A DNA stretch of 64,000 nucleotides from Pseudomonas sp. RIT288 (GCF_000631985.1 NZ_JFYN01000011.1:81343-145342), one strand, 5' to 3'; shown: positions 26,819 to 35,643, counted from the first letter of the stretch. Notes: generated by a model from the sequence alone, not told the origin. Numbers and translations: made by a program.

Positions 26819-26840
26819 ATAACCCCACGAATTACGCCAA

Positions 26841-27824
26841 ATGCCCAAAGCCATTCACGTTCTCGCGTTCGCCAACATGCAGATCCTCGACGTCACCGGC
26901 CCGCTGCAAGTGTTCGCCTCGGCCAACGACATCGCCCGCCAGCGCGGCTTGCCGGTACCGTATGCGCCGTCGGTGATTGCCAGTGAAGGCGGCGCGGTGA
27001 TGTCGTCGGCGGGGCTGGCGGTGCTCGCCGAACCGTTGCCGCAGCAGGCCAGCGATACCTTGATCATCGCCGGTGGCTGGGGCATTTACCCGGCAGCGGA
27101 AGACGTGCCGCTGGTGGACTGGGTGCGCGAGCATGCGGCGAAATGCCGACGCGTGGCCTCGGTCTGCACCGGCGCTTTCCTGTTGGCGGCCAGCGGCTGG
27201 CTCGACGGACGTCGCGTGGTCACCCACTGGACCCGTTGCGAACAACTGGCGCAGCAGCACCCGAAGTTGCAGGTCGAAGCCAACCCGATTTTCATCAATG
27301 ACGGCCTGGTCTGGACCTCGGCGGGCGTCACCGCCGGCATCGATCTGGCCCTGGCGATGGTCGAGGAAGATCTGGGCCGCGACATCGCCCTCGACGTCGC
27401 CCGGCATTTAGTGGTGTTTCTCAAACGTCCCGGCGGGCAATCGCAATTCAGCGTGACCCTGGCTCTGCAGAATCAGGGCAATCGCTTTGATGAACTGCAC
27501 GCCTGGATCGCCGAAAACCTCACCTGCGACCTCGGCATCCCGACCCTGGCCGAACAGGCCGGCATGAGCGAACGCAGCTTCGTTCGCCACTACCGCGCCG
27601 ACACCGGCCAGACCCCGGCCCGCGCCATCGAACTGATCCGCGTCGAAACCGCCCGCCGCTTGCTGAGTGACACCGGGCTGCCGGTGAAACGCATCGCCGC
27701 CAACTGCGGGTTTGGCAGTGAAGAAACATTGCGCCGCAGTTTTCTGCGCGCGATTGGCGTGACGCCGCAGGCATATCGGGAGCGGTTTTCGGTCAGTGCT
27801 GGAGCGGATACGGCGCGTTTATAG
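26841..27824 (+). CDS. GlxA family transcriptional regulator (DJ-1 + AraC HTH)
   Basis: The 327-residue protein has an N-terminal DJ-1/PfpI-like domain (residues ~5-185, elbow VASVCTGAFLLAASGW) and a C-terminal AraC-type double helix-turn-helix (residues ~215-315, including LAEQAGMSERSFVRHYRADTGQTP). It is divergent from inhA with an 88-base gap and probably controls it. The ligand may be an isonitrile or related compound (inference). The 3' end overlaps the convergent hypothetical gene by 6 bases. Confidence 0.9.
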   Translation: MPKAIHVLAFANMQILDVTGPLQVFASANDIARQRGLPVPYAPSVIASEGGAVMSSAGLAVLAEPLPQQASDTLIIAGGWGIYPAAEDVPLVDWVREHAAKCRRVASVCTGAFLLAASGWLDGRRVVTHWTRCEQLAQQHPKLQVEANPIFINDGLVWTSAGVTAGIDLALAMVEEDLGRDIALDVARHLVVFLKRPGGQSQFSVTLALQNQGNRFDELHAWIAENLTCDLGIPTLAEQAGMSERSFVRHYRADTGQTPARAIELIRVETARRLLSDTGLPVKRIAANCGFGSEETLRRSFLRAIGVTPQAYRERFSVSAGADTARL

Positions 27825-28322
27825 AGCCACCTGAGAGTTTTTAGAGTATCGATACTTGAAGCGATCACCATAAATCGATTTGAAAACCAATTCATAGTCC
27901 ACCCGCTCGTTGGCATATTTTTGCAGCATCAGGTTACTTAATGCGCATGTTTTGGGGGCTTTCGGATTGGCTTCAATAAGGCGTTCCTCGCTGCCTACTT
28001 GGAAAGCGTCGTTCGGGCGCGGGCCACCGATTAAAAAACACAGTGGATCCAGCCCAAGGGCGTTGACGGCAGAGAAGAACTTTCCGTACGGATGATCCGC
28101 GACTGCTTTTCCGTCCACGTACACTTCAAGGCTTTCAACAAAAGCGTTACCCATACCGTTGTTAAAGGCGTAGATGCCCCACTGGTCTTTGTTCCCGTTG
28201 TTGGAAAAGTACGAAGTGATTCGCGGCTCTATCGAGACGTGGTTATGTTTGATCTGGGCTTGTCCCTGCCAGATGGTTGCCCCTAGTGCTAGTGCAGCAA
28301 CCGTAAGGGCGAGCTTGTCCAT
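27819..28322 (-). CDS. Hypothetical exported or membrane-anchored protein
   Basis: The 167-residue product is not recognised. It has one N-terminal hydrophobic segment (LALTVAALALGATIW) and a soluble C-terminal domain rich in aromatic and charged residues (ITSYFSNNGNKDQWGIYAFNNG). The base composition is lower in GC than its neighbours, suggesting acquisition. A GTG at 28337 would add five residues. The ATG at 28322 is used. It is convergent with, and overlaps, the GlxA-type gene. Confidence 0.6.
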   Translation of the reverse strand: MDKLALTVAALALGATIWQGQAQIKHNHVSIEPRITSYFSNNGNKDQWGIYAFNNGMGNAFVESLEVYVDGKAVADHPYGKFFSAVNALGLDPLCFLIGGPRPNDAFQVGSEERLIEANPKAPKTCALSNLMLQKYANERVDYELVFKSIYGDRFKYRYSKNSQVAL

Positions 28323-28415
28323 GTATGTTTTTGTCACACAGTAATCCGTAGCCGATAAGTTGAAAGGTACAAAAACACTCGTATGAATCAGACCTGCCTA
28401 CAAAATGTGCGCTTT

Positions 28416-28805
28416 CTATGACTCGGCTTCCGCCACCTGATTGAAATACTTCGTCCGATCCGGCGTAAACGTCACCCGCATCTTCGTCCGCGAGCAGGTC
28501 AGTGAACGCTCTTCACCCAGGTCAATATCCAGATCCTCGCCACGCAACCCCTGCCACTGCGCCAGGTATTTCAGCGAGCCGTATTTCTCGTTTTTCTTCA
28601 GGCTGCGGCTCACGCCACCTTTCCAGCCGAGCACCGGCAGTTCGCCGGCGAGGCATTGGTGGGCGAGGTCGGGGAAGCGGGTGGCGCGCTGGCGGCCGAT
28701 TTCCCAGCATTTGATCAGGCCTTTGTCGGCGGCTTCCCAGAGTTGGGTGCGAGTAAGGCCGCTGCGCAGGGGCGTGGCGATGGGGCGGTGGACGTGCTGG
28801 GTCAT
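28416..28805 (-). CDS. Conserved hypothetical protein, 129 residues
   Basis: Not recognised. The polar protein has a helix-rich N-terminus (RSGLTRTQLWEAADKGLIKCWEIG) and a C-terminal stretch LDIDLGEERSLTCSRTKMRVTF that looks like beta strands. No signal peptide or membrane helix is visible. AAGGA lies at good spacing before the ATG. Confidence 0.6.
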   Translation of the reverse strand: MTQHVHRPIATPLRSGLTRTQLWEAADKGLIKCWEIGRQRATRFPDLAHQCLAGELPVLGWKGGVSRSLKKNEKYGSLKYLAQWQGLRGEDLDIDLGEERSLTCSRTKMRVTFTPDRTKYFNQVAEAES

Positions 28806-28978
28806 TCTGGTTCCTTGAATTCGGGTTTTATTGGACAGCTCCGCTGTGCCCGTTGCGGTGGATGGTAGGGGGGGATGTAACAGCTGGCAACAGGGTATTT
28901 CAGGGTGTAAGTGCAGGTTGCGGGGGAGGGATTGGGCGGGGATTGTTTAGACGAAGTAGGGGCTGAATGACCTGGCGT

Positions 28979-29109
28979 GTGGCGAGGGAGCTTGCTCCCG
29001 CTCGGCTGCGAAGCAGGCGCAAAGCCAGACAATACGGTTCTTCTGGAGAAATGATGGCGCAGGGATTGGGGCCGCTTCGCGACCCGGCGGGAGCAAGCTC
29101 CCTCGCCAC
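28979..29109. repeat. Intergenic inverted repeat, GTGGCGAGGGAGC family
   Basis: Complete element with both arms, the same family as at 248-368. The flanking bases 28806-28978 and 29110-29195 hold no gene I can support. Confidence 0.8.
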
Positions 29110-29195
29110 AGAAGTTCACCAACGTTTATTTTTGTGTAGGAAATCGTCCTGCAAAACCCGAGTTGAAGGGATATTTCCGACAGAGTGCGGCGAAT

Positions 29196-31022
29196 TTACG
29201 GCTGCCAAACACTCTTTTCCCCACTCAAACGCCGATCAAGAAAACTCGCCGCACTGATCAGCGCCAGATGCGTCAGCGCTTGCGGGGTGTTGCCCAGATG
29301 GCGGCCCTTGCTGTCGAACTCTTCGGCATACAGGCCCAGCGGGTTCGCGTAGCGCAGCAGTTGTTCGAACTCCAGGTGGGCCTTTTCCACCTGACCGGCC
29401 CGGGCCAGACATTCGACGTACCAGAACGAGCAGGCGGCAAAGGCGCCTTCGGTGCCGGCCAAACCGTCGATGTTGGCGTCATCGTTGCGGTAGCGGTAAA
29501 CCATGCCGTCGCGCACCAAGTGTTTTTCGATCGCTTCAAGGGTCGACAGCCAGCGTGGATCCTTGGCGCTGACGAAGCGCACCAGCGGCATCAGCAGCAT
29601 CGAACCGTCGAGCGCAGTGCCGCCCTTGTACTGGACGAAATGCCCGCGCTCTTCGTCCCAGAAGTTGTCCCAGATGTCGGCGTAGATCGCCTGCCGGGTC
29701 TGATCCCACTGGACGAACGGCGCCGGCAGCGAGCGTTTCGAGGCCAGGCGGATGGCCCGGTCAAGCGCCACCCAGCACATCAACCGCGAGTGCAGGAAGT
29801 GATGCTGCTCACCGCGCATTTCCCAAATGCCTACATCGGTGGTCTGCCAGGTCTCACACACCTGATCGACCACTTCGCGCACGTGTTTCCAGCCTTGGTG
29901 GGAAATCGCGTCGCCGTATTTATTGACCAGGTACACCGCGTCCATCAGTTCGCCGAAGATATCGAGCTGAATCTGATCGTACGCGCCATTGCCGATGCGC
30001 ACCGGTTGCGCGCCGCCATGGCCGGAGAGGTGAGAAAGTTCGGTTTCCGGCAGTTGTTGACGGCCGTCGATCGCATAGAGGATGTTGAGTTTGGTTGAAT
30101 GTCCCTGACAATCGCTGACCCGCCCACGCAGCCAGCCCATGTAGGCGTTGGCCTCGTCAACAAAACCCAGGCGCATGAACGCGTAGACGGTGAACGAGGC
30201 GTCGCGGATCCAGGTGTAGCGATAGTCCCAGTTGCGCTCGCCGCCGGGGGTTTCCGGCAGGCCGAAGGTGGCGGCGGCGAGGATCGCGCCGTGCTTGCGC
30301 GAGGTCAGCAGCTTGAGCGCGAGGGCCGAACGATTGACCATCTCCCGCCAGCGTCCACGGTAGTTGGACTGGCCGATCCAGTCGCGCCAGAACTTCAACG
30401 TGCGCTCCAGGCACATTTTGGCGCCGTCATCCCTGAAGCGCGGATCGTCGGCGCCACCGAGGACAAATTCGGCGTGCTGATCCTGTTTCAAACTGAAGGA
30501 AGCAATGGCCGATTCGCCATCGATGCGCAGCGCCTGATCCGCCACCAGCCGCAGTGACGGCTGGTCCTCGGCGCTGAAAATCACCGATTGGTCATCCATC
30601 TGCGCCCGGGTGTTGGCACGCGCGTAGTCATGCCGCACCGCGCAGCGCATGTGAAACGTCGCTTCACCGCTGACCACCCGCACCCGGCGCATCAGCAGCG
30701 GCAAATCATCGACACTGTCGCCGATCGGCAGCAGGTCGGTGATTTCCACCACGGCCTGTTCGCTGAGCCAGCGCGTCTGCAAAACATTGGTGTCCGGCAG
30801 GTAGATCTGTTCGCGCCGGGCGTCGGGCAAGTCCGGGGCAAGCTGGAAAATCCCCGCCTCGGGCGTGTCGAGCAGCGAACAGAAGATCGACGGGCTGTCG
30901 AATTCCGGCCAGCAGAAAAAATCCACGCTGCCCTTGTCGTTGACCAGTGCGGCACTGCGCAGGTCGCCGATGATGCCGTGGGCGTCGATCGGGCTTTGTC
31001 GTTCAGGATGATGCTCAGCCAT
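29196..31022 (-). CDS. Glycoside hydrolase family 15 protein
   Basis: A 608-residue, two-part protein: an N-terminal beta domain (residues ~15-215; IGDLRSAALVNDKGSVDFFCWP) and an (alpha/alpha)6 barrel with GGERNWDYRYTWIRDASFTVYA near 260-281. This sequence and GIWEMRGEQHHFLHSR typify bacterial GH15 glucoamylase/trehalase-like enzymes. The second catalytic Glu is probably in the C-terminal LYAEEFD. The ATG at 31022 overlaps the SDR stop; a GTG at 31028 has slightly better ribosome-binding spacing. Likely co-transcribed with the SDR gene. Confidence 0.85.
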   Translation of the reverse strand: MAEHHPERQSPIDAHGIIGDLRSAALVNDKGSVDFFCWPEFDSPSIFCSLLDTPEAGIFQLAPDLPDARREQIYLPDTNVLQTRWLSEQAVVEITDLLPIGDSVDDLPLLMRRVRVVSGEATFHMRCAVRHDYARANTRAQMDDQSVIFSAEDQPSLRLVADQALRIDGESAIASFSLKQDQHAEFVLGGADDPRFRDDGAKMCLERTLKFWRDWIGQSNYRGRWREMVNRSALALKLLTSRKHGAILAAATFGLPETPGGERNWDYRYTWIRDASFTVYAFMRLGFVDEANAYMGWLRGRVSDCQGHSTKLNILYAIDGRQQLPETELSHLSGHGGAQPVRIGNGAYDQIQLDIFGELMDAVYLVNKYGDAISHQGWKHVREVVDQVCETWQTTDVGIWEMRGEQHHFLHSRLMCWVALDRAIRLASKRSLPAPFVQWDQTRQAIYADIWDNFWDEERGHFVQYKGGTALDGSMLLMPLVRFVSAKDPRWLSTLEAIEKHLVRDGMVYRYRNDDANIDGLAGTEGAFAACSFWYVECLARAGQVEKAHLEFEQLLRYANPLGLYAEEFDSKGRHLGNTPQALTHLALISAASFLDRRLSGEKSVWQP

Positions 31023-31815
31023 TGCCACGAAACTCCGGATAAAGACTCATGCCGCCGTCGATGAACAGGGTGGTGCCGACGATGTAGTCGGCGGCGTCGG
31101 AAGCGAGAAACACCACCGCGTTGGCGATGTCCTCGACATCGCCGATGCGACCGTAGGGGATCAGCTCCAGCAGCTTTTCGCCGGCGGCGCCTTCGGTGGC
31201 GTCCTGATTGATTGCCGTGCGAATCGCCCCCGGCGCGATGCCGTTGATGCGGATGCGCTGATGGCTGACTTCCTGGGCGAGGGTCTGCATCAACTGATCG
31301 ACGCCGCCCTTGGACGCCGCATAGTTGACGTGCCCGGCCCACGGAATGCGTTGATGCACCGAACTCATGTGAATGATCTTGCCGGCCGCGCGGGACACGC
31401 CTTCACGCACCCCTTGTCGGTTGAAAATCCGCAGCGCGGCGCGAGCGCAGAGGAACTGGCCGGTGAGGTTGACGCCGATCACCGTGTTCCAGTCATCCAG
31501 GGTCATGTCCACCGCCGGCGCATCTTTTTGCAGGCCGGAGTTGGCCAGCAGAATGTCCAGCGCACCAAAGGCGTCGAGGGTCTCGGCGAACAGCCGTTCG
31601 ACTTCGTCTTCCTTTGAAATATCGGCGCCGATGGCCAGTGCCTGACCGCCGTCGGCGATGATTTGTCGCGCCAGCGCTTCGGCAGGTTCGGCCTGACGGT
31701 TGTAATTGATAACGACGGCTGCGCCGGCAGCGGCCAGCGCTTTGGCGGCGGCGTGGCCGATGCCGGAGCTGGCGCCGGTGACCAGTGCCACTTGGCGGGC
31801 GAGGGATATTTGCAT
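31015..31815 (-). CDS. Short-chain dehydrogenase (glucose 1-dehydrogenase-like)
   Basis: The 266-residue classical SDR has the cofactor motif TGASSGIGHAAA (~13-24), NSGLQ, catalytic Ser in IHMSSVHQRIPW, YAASKGG with Tyr/Lys, and IDGGMSLYPEF at the C-terminus. It is closest to glucose/ribitol-type dehydrogenases. The ATG at 31815 gives the normal length. The frame opens further upstream through a REP element. It overlaps the GH15 gene, suggesting one sugar-linked unit, which is inference. Confidence 0.85.
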   Translation of the reverse strand: MQISLARQVALVTGASSGIGHAAAKALAAAGAAVVINYNRQAEPAEALARQIIADGGQALAIGADISKEDEVERLFAETLDAFGALDILLANSGLQKDAPAVDMTLDDWNTVIGVNLTGQFLCARAALRIFNRQGVREGVSRAAGKIIHMSSVHQRIPWAGHVNYAASKGGVDQLMQTLAQEVSHQRIRINGIAPGAIRTAINQDATEGAAGEKLLELIPYGRIGDVEDIANAVVFLASDAADYIVGTTLFIDGGMSLYPEFRGNG

Positions 31816-31883
31816 GCAGGGTCGCGCCTTGAGTGAGGGCCTATTTAGCTGACTGGTCGCAAGCGGAGAGAGTTCAGAGCAAA

Positions 31884-31969
31884 GAGCAAAAGATCGCAGC
31901 CTTCGGCAGCTCCTACATGGAAATGCGTTCACCTGTAGGCGCTGCGGCACGCTGCGATCTTTTGCTCTT
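31884..31969. repeat. REP inverted pair
   Basis: Two inverted REP units (GATCGCAGCCTTCGGCAGCT and an imperfect partner) lie between the divergent SDR and MFS genes. The right arm has GCGGCACGC in place of the usual sequence. Confidence 0.75.
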
Positions 31970-32057
31970 CCGGGCCTTCACATTCCACCAACAATTGCAT
32001 GCTTCCACGCTCATCAACCTTTATGGCAACTTGGCGGCCCCTGATGAGGCTGTACCC

Positions 32058-33230
32058 ATGGCAAACCCCTATCGCGAATTATTCACCGCCCCCGGCGCCC
32101 GTGCTTTTGTACTGGCCGGGATGATCGCGCGCATGCCGATTTCCATGACCGGCATCGGCGTGATCACCATGCTCTCGCAACTCAAGGGCGGGTACGCACT
32201 GGCCGGTGCGGTGGCGGCGACGTTTGCCCTGGCCACGGCGTTTTGTGCGCCGCAGGTCTCGCGGCTGGTGGATCGTTTCGGCCAGGGCAAGGTGCTGCCG
32301 TTGTCGGCATTGATCGGTGGCGGGGCGCTGTTGATGTTGTTGCTGTGCACGCGTTTGCAGGCGCCGACCTGGACGCTGTTCATCTTCGCCGCGCTGGCCG
32401 GGTGCATGCCGAGCATGTCGGCGATGGTGCGCGCACGCTGGACCGAGATCTATCGCGGCCAGCCGCAATTACAGACTGCCTACGCGCTGGAATCGGTGCT
32501 CGATGAAGTCTGTTTCATCGTCGGCCCGCCGCTGTCAGTGGGTTTGTGCGTGGTGGCGTTTCCCGAGGCCGGGCCGTTGGCCGCGCTGCTGGCGCTGGCG
32601 ATCGGGGTGACGGCGTTTGTTGCCCAGCGCAGCACCGAGCCGGCGGTGCACCCGCAGGAGTCGCAGCATCAGGGTTCGATCATTCGCTCGACCGACGTGC
32701 AATGGCTGCTGGCGTTGATGCTCGCGATGGGCGTCATCGTCGGTGTGATCGATGTGGTCAGCGTCGCCTTCGCCCAGCAGCAGGGCCAGCCGGCGGCGGC
32801 GAGCATCGTGTTGTCGGTGTATGCGGTCGGCTCGTGTCTGGCCGGTATCGCGTTTGGCGCGATGCGTTCGAAACTGCCGTTGCCGCGGCTGTTTCTCTAC
32901 GGCGGGGTGGCGACGGCGGTGACCACACTGCCATTGCTGCTGGCGAGCAATATTTTCGGTTTGTCGTTGGCGGTGTTTGTCGCCGGGTTGTTCTTCTCGC
33001 CGACGCTGATTGTGGCGATGGCGCTGATCGAGCGCATCGTGCCGCCGGCCAAACTCACCGAAGGCCTGACGTGGCTGGTGACGGGGCTGAGCATCGGCGT
33101 GGCGATTGGCGCGGCCGGCTCGGGCGCTCTGGTGGATGCGTTTGGCGCACGCAGCGGATTCTGGCTGGCGATTGTGGCGGGGGCGGTGGTGTTGGCGTCG
33201 GCGTTTCAGAGTTATCGGCACCTGAAATAA
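32058..33230 (+). CDS. MFS transporter
   Basis: A 390-residue protein with about twelve membrane segments. It starts MANPYRELFTAPGARAFVLAG, has an RLVDRFGQGKVLP loop between helices 2 and 3 as in MFS exporters, and an unusually Ala/Gly/Val-rich second half. The substrate is unknown. The ATG at 32058 follows GATGAGG. The open frame upstream of it is REP sequence. Confidence 0.85.
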   Translation: MANPYRELFTAPGARAFVLAGMIARMPISMTGIGVITMLSQLKGGYALAGAVAATFALATAFCAPQVSRLVDRFGQGKVLPLSALIGGGALLMLLLCTRLQAPTWTLFIFAALAGCMPSMSAMVRARWTEIYRGQPQLQTAYALESVLDEVCFIVGPPLSVGLCVVAFPEAGPLAALLALAIGVTAFVAQRSTEPAVHPQESQHQGSIIRSTDVQWLLALMLAMGVIVGVIDVVSVAFAQQQGQPAAASIVLSVYAVGSCLAGIAFGAMRSKLPLPRLFLYGGVATAVTTLPLLLASNIFGLSLAVFVAGLFFSPTLIVAMALIERIVPPAKLTEGLTWLVTGLSIGVAIGAAGSGALVDAFGARSGFWLAIVAGAVVLASAFQSYRHLK

Positions 33231-33250
33231 CCCGGCATTGATGAGCGGTT

Positions 33251-33378
33251 GTGGTGAGGGAGCTTGCTCCCGCTCGATTGCGCAGCAATCGCAAACCAGT
33301 CGGCCCGATTTCAGAAATCATTGAGACTCAGAGCTTGGGATCGCTCCGCAGTCCAGCGGGAGCAAGCTCCCTCGCCAC
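33251..33378. repeat. Intergenic inverted repeat, GTGGCGAGGGAGC family
   Basis: Fourth copy of this family. It separates the convergent MFS transporter and the SCP2-JmjC gene. The left arm has one change (GTGGTGAGG). Confidence 0.8.
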
Positions 33379-33413
33379 AGTTATCGATACCTTCAGGAGT
33401 TTGGTGGTGTCGG

Positions 33414-34547
33414 TTACCAACCCCGGCCCGAATTCACCCAGAAATTCACCGACAGTGATGTCGACACCGATTCCACCTGATGGAACCAGCCCTCTGGCAA
33501 AAACAGCAGATCTCCGGCCTCCAGCGTCACGCGCAGGAATGTCACATCGCGTGCTGCAGGAAAGCGCTCGTAGTCCGGCGCATCGGGGTTGAAGTCGCAA
33601 CCATCCAGGCCACCCTTCGGCGCCGTCGACCAGGTGCCCAGTGCTTCGCGGTGATGCGGGGCGGCGAGGGTGAACTGCTTCTGGCCCCAGACCTGCGCGA
33701 ACAAGTTGTCGGTGTCGTCGCGGTGCAGCGGCGTCAGCGTACCTTTGGGGCCGATCCAGATGCGTGGCGGGATGAACAGCGACGCATCGAAGTAGGGCGG
33801 GTACTTGATCTGCTGCAGCAATTGCGCCGGCAGGATGTTGTTGCCCATGTAGGCCGGCGGTTCGCCGTCAGCCCGTTTGACCGCCGGTTGGTCCAGCGAG
33901 GCAATGAACTCGGCCATCGACGTCGAGCGGAAATCACGTTCGGTGGAAAAGGTCTTCTTCACGTAATCGCCGTGGCGGGTGATGCCCTGCAGTTCGGCGA
34001 AATGCACCAGCGATTCTTCACGACTGAGCTTGAACAGCGGCCAGTCGTGCAGGGCATTGCTGATCACTACCGGGATGCCGTTGGGCAAATACTTGCTTTT
34101 GAATTCGCTGACCGACAATTCATTGCGCGGAAGACGCTCGATGCGGGTCTGGATCGGCAGGCCGGCGGTGAGTTGTTCACTGAAGCGTGGCGGCGTCGGG
34201 TAGCGCTTGTTCATGTCGACCTTTTGCGCCACTGCACCACCGTGCATCGCGTGCTCGATGATCTGCGGCAGCAGCGTCGCCAGGCCCATGTTGCCGCCGA
34301 TTTTCAGGCGCCCGCTGGCGAACAGTTCTTCGACATTGACCCGGCCGCCCATGATCCCGAGAAAATCGCTCTCGGCCACTTCAATGGTCACGTCGGGGCT
34401 GGGGTGGCGTCCGGGCGCGGTGCGGCTGCTGGCCTTGACCTCCGACCAGTAGGCCTGCTGCGGGCCAAACACGAATTGAAAAACGCCTTCGATGCCGACG
34501 GCACCGGCGTTGGCGAACAACTTGCCCAGGATGCTCTGCAGGTCCAC
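33414..34547 (-). CDS. SCP2-like + JmjC/cupin-8 oxygenase-like protein, iron-box controlled
   Basis: The 377-residue protein has two parts. Residues ~1-110 resemble an SCP2 sterol-carrier fold (VAESDFLGIMGGRVNVEELFASGRLKIGG). Residues ~130-377 form a cupin-8/JmjC domain with the Fe(II) ligands H275-x-D277 (LHRDD) and H356 (GWFHQV). Members of this superfamily hydroxylate protein or carrier-bound amino acids with 2-oxoglutarate. A perfect minus-strand TAAAT-N16-CGT box lies 38 bases upstream, so iron-starvation control is likely. It is divergent from the thioesterase of the NRPS cluster. A tailoring or regulatory role in siderophore synthesis is inference. Confidence 0.8.
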   Translation of the reverse strand: MDLQSILGKLFANAGAVGIEGVFQFVFGPQQAYWSEVKASSRTAPGRHPSPDVTIEVAESDFLGIMGGRVNVEELFASGRLKIGGNMGLATLLPQIIEHAMHGGAVAQKVDMNKRYPTPPRFSEQLTAGLPIQTRIERLPRNELSVSEFKSKYLPNGIPVVISNALHDWPLFKLSREESLVHFAELQGITRHGDYVKKTFSTERDFRSTSMAEFIASLDQPAVKRADGEPPAYMGNNILPAQLLQQIKYPPYFDASLFIPPRIWIGPKGTLTPLHRDDTDNLFAQVWGQKQFTLAAPHHREALGTWSTAPKGGLDGCDFNPDAPDYERFPAARDVTFLRVTLEAGDLLFLPEGWFHQVESVSTSLSVNFWVNSGRGW

Positions 34548-34584
34548 GGTGAATCCTCATTATTGGTTTTGGCCTGAACAGTTA

Positions 34585-34608
34585 ACGAGCGCCCGTTGGC
34601 GCAATTTA
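34585..34608 (-). promoter_or_regulatory. Iron-starvation (PvdS-type) box of the SCP2-JmjC gene
   Basis: On the minus strand the sequence reads TAAAT, then 16 bases, then CGT, an exact match to the IS-box consensus for PvdS-type ECF sigma factors. It ends 38 bases before the ATG. Confidence 0.75.
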
Positions 34609-34620
34609 CCGGCGCGCGAC

Positions 34621-34644
34621 TAATTTGCCGGGCGGGTAATCCGT
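34621..34644 (+). promoter_or_regulatory. Iron-starvation-like box of the thioesterase gene
   Basis: TAATT, then 16 bases, then CGT: one mismatch from TAAAT-N16-CGT, with exact spacing. It lies 36 bases before the GTG start. It is back-to-back with the box of the divergent cupin gene. Confidence 0.65.
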
Positions 34645-34679
34645 TTCTCTCTACAGACAAATTTTTCGAGGAAAGCCGG

Positions 34680-35414
34680 GTGAACAAGCTGACCCTGCTG
34701 TGCCTGCCGTACTCCGGCGCCAGCGCCATGGTCTACAGCCGCTGGCGGCCAAAACTGCCGCAATGGCTGCAACTGCAACCGGTGGAACTGCCGGGGCGCG
34801 GCGCACGTTTCGACGAGCCGCTGCACACGGATATGCGTGCGCTGGCGATGCAGCTGGCCAAGGAATTGCGGCCGAATCTCAAGGCGCCGTATGCGTTGTT
34901 CGGCCATAGTCTGGGCGCGCTGCTGGCCTGCGAAATCGCCCATGCACTGCGCCTATTGGGCTGCCCGGAACCAGTGGCGCTGTTTGCCTCGGGCACGGCG
35001 GCGCCGACGATGCGCGCCGATTACGATCGCGGTTTTGCCGAGCCGAAAACCGACGCCGAGCTGATCGATCAGTTGCGCACACTCAACGGCACCCGCGAAG
35101 AAGTGCTGGCCAATGCCGAGCTGATGAGCCTGACCCTGCCGATCCTGCGCGCCGACTTTCTGCTCTGCGGCAAATTCGAGCCGTTGCAGCGGCCGTTGCT
35201 CAACTGCCCGGTGCACGTTCTGGGCGGCAAGGCGGATCGTGCGACCACCGAACAACTGATCGGCTGGAGCAAGGAAACCCGTGGCAGCTTTTCGGTGGAC
35301 ATGCTCGCCGGCGGGCACTTCTTTATTCATGAGCATGAAGCCAAAGTGCTCAAGGTGATCAAGGATCAGCTGGAAGGGCATCATCGCCGGCACAGCCTGA
35401 TGGCCGTCGTGTAA
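34680..35414 (+). CDS. Type II thioesterase of the NRPS cluster (PvdG-like)
   Basis: The 244-residue protein is an external thioesterase that removes stalled or wrong acyl groups from carrier domains. The nucleophile is S77 in FGHSLGALLACEIAHAL, with Asp in LGGKADRATT and His in AGGHFFIHEHE. It starts LTLLCLPYSGASAMVY as in RifR/PvdG-type enzymes. The GTG at 34680 is chosen because GAGGAAA precedes it. The open frame extends upstream to 34596 through the promoter. It is followed by a long inverted repeat and then the first NRPS gene. PvdG plays this role in P. aeruginosa pyoverdine synthesis. Confidence 0.9.
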   Translation: MNKLTLLCLPYSGASAMVYSRWRPKLPQWLQLQPVELPGRGARFDEPLHTDMRALAMQLAKELRPNLKAPYALFGHSLGALLACEIAHALRLLGCPEPVALFASGTAAPTMRADYDRGFAEPKTDAELIDQLRTLNGTREEVLANAELMSLTLPILRADFLLCGKFEPLQRPLLNCPVHVLGGKADRATTEQLIGWSKETRGSFSVDMLAGGHFFIHEHEAKVLKVIKDQLEGHHRRHSLMAVV

Positions 35415-35438
35415 ACCGATTCTGCGGATTCATCCGAG

Positions 35439-35535
35439 ACCCTGTGGGAGCGAGCCTGCTCGCGATAGCGATAGATCAGTTACTGCAACATTGACTGACA
35501 GGTCGCTATCGCGAGCAGGCTCGCTCCCACAGGGT
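35439..35535. repeat. 33-bp perfect inverted repeat (REPIN-type)
   Basis: Arms at 35439-35471 and 35503-35535 are perfect complements and contain TGTGGGAGCGAGCCTGCTCG. The right arm is followed by TTTTG, so it may end thioesterase transcription. It lies between the thioesterase and the first NRPS. Confidence 0.85.
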
Positions 35536-35565
35536 TTTGTCTGTCTGACAGTTGTTCTCATTCGC

Positions 35566-35588
35566 TAATTTTTCCGGTCTGCATTCGT
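35566..35588 (+). promoter_or_regulatory. Weak iron-starvation-like box of the first NRPS gene
   Basis: TAATT, 15 bases, then CGT: one base mismatch and one base short in spacing. It lies 55 bases before the ATG. It is credible mainly because two better boxes lie in the same locus. Confidence 0.45.
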
Positions 35589-35643
35589 TTTATAGGGACG
35601 ACGTGCCTTTGTGCTTCCTGCCTACTGATCCGGATGCTGAGAA

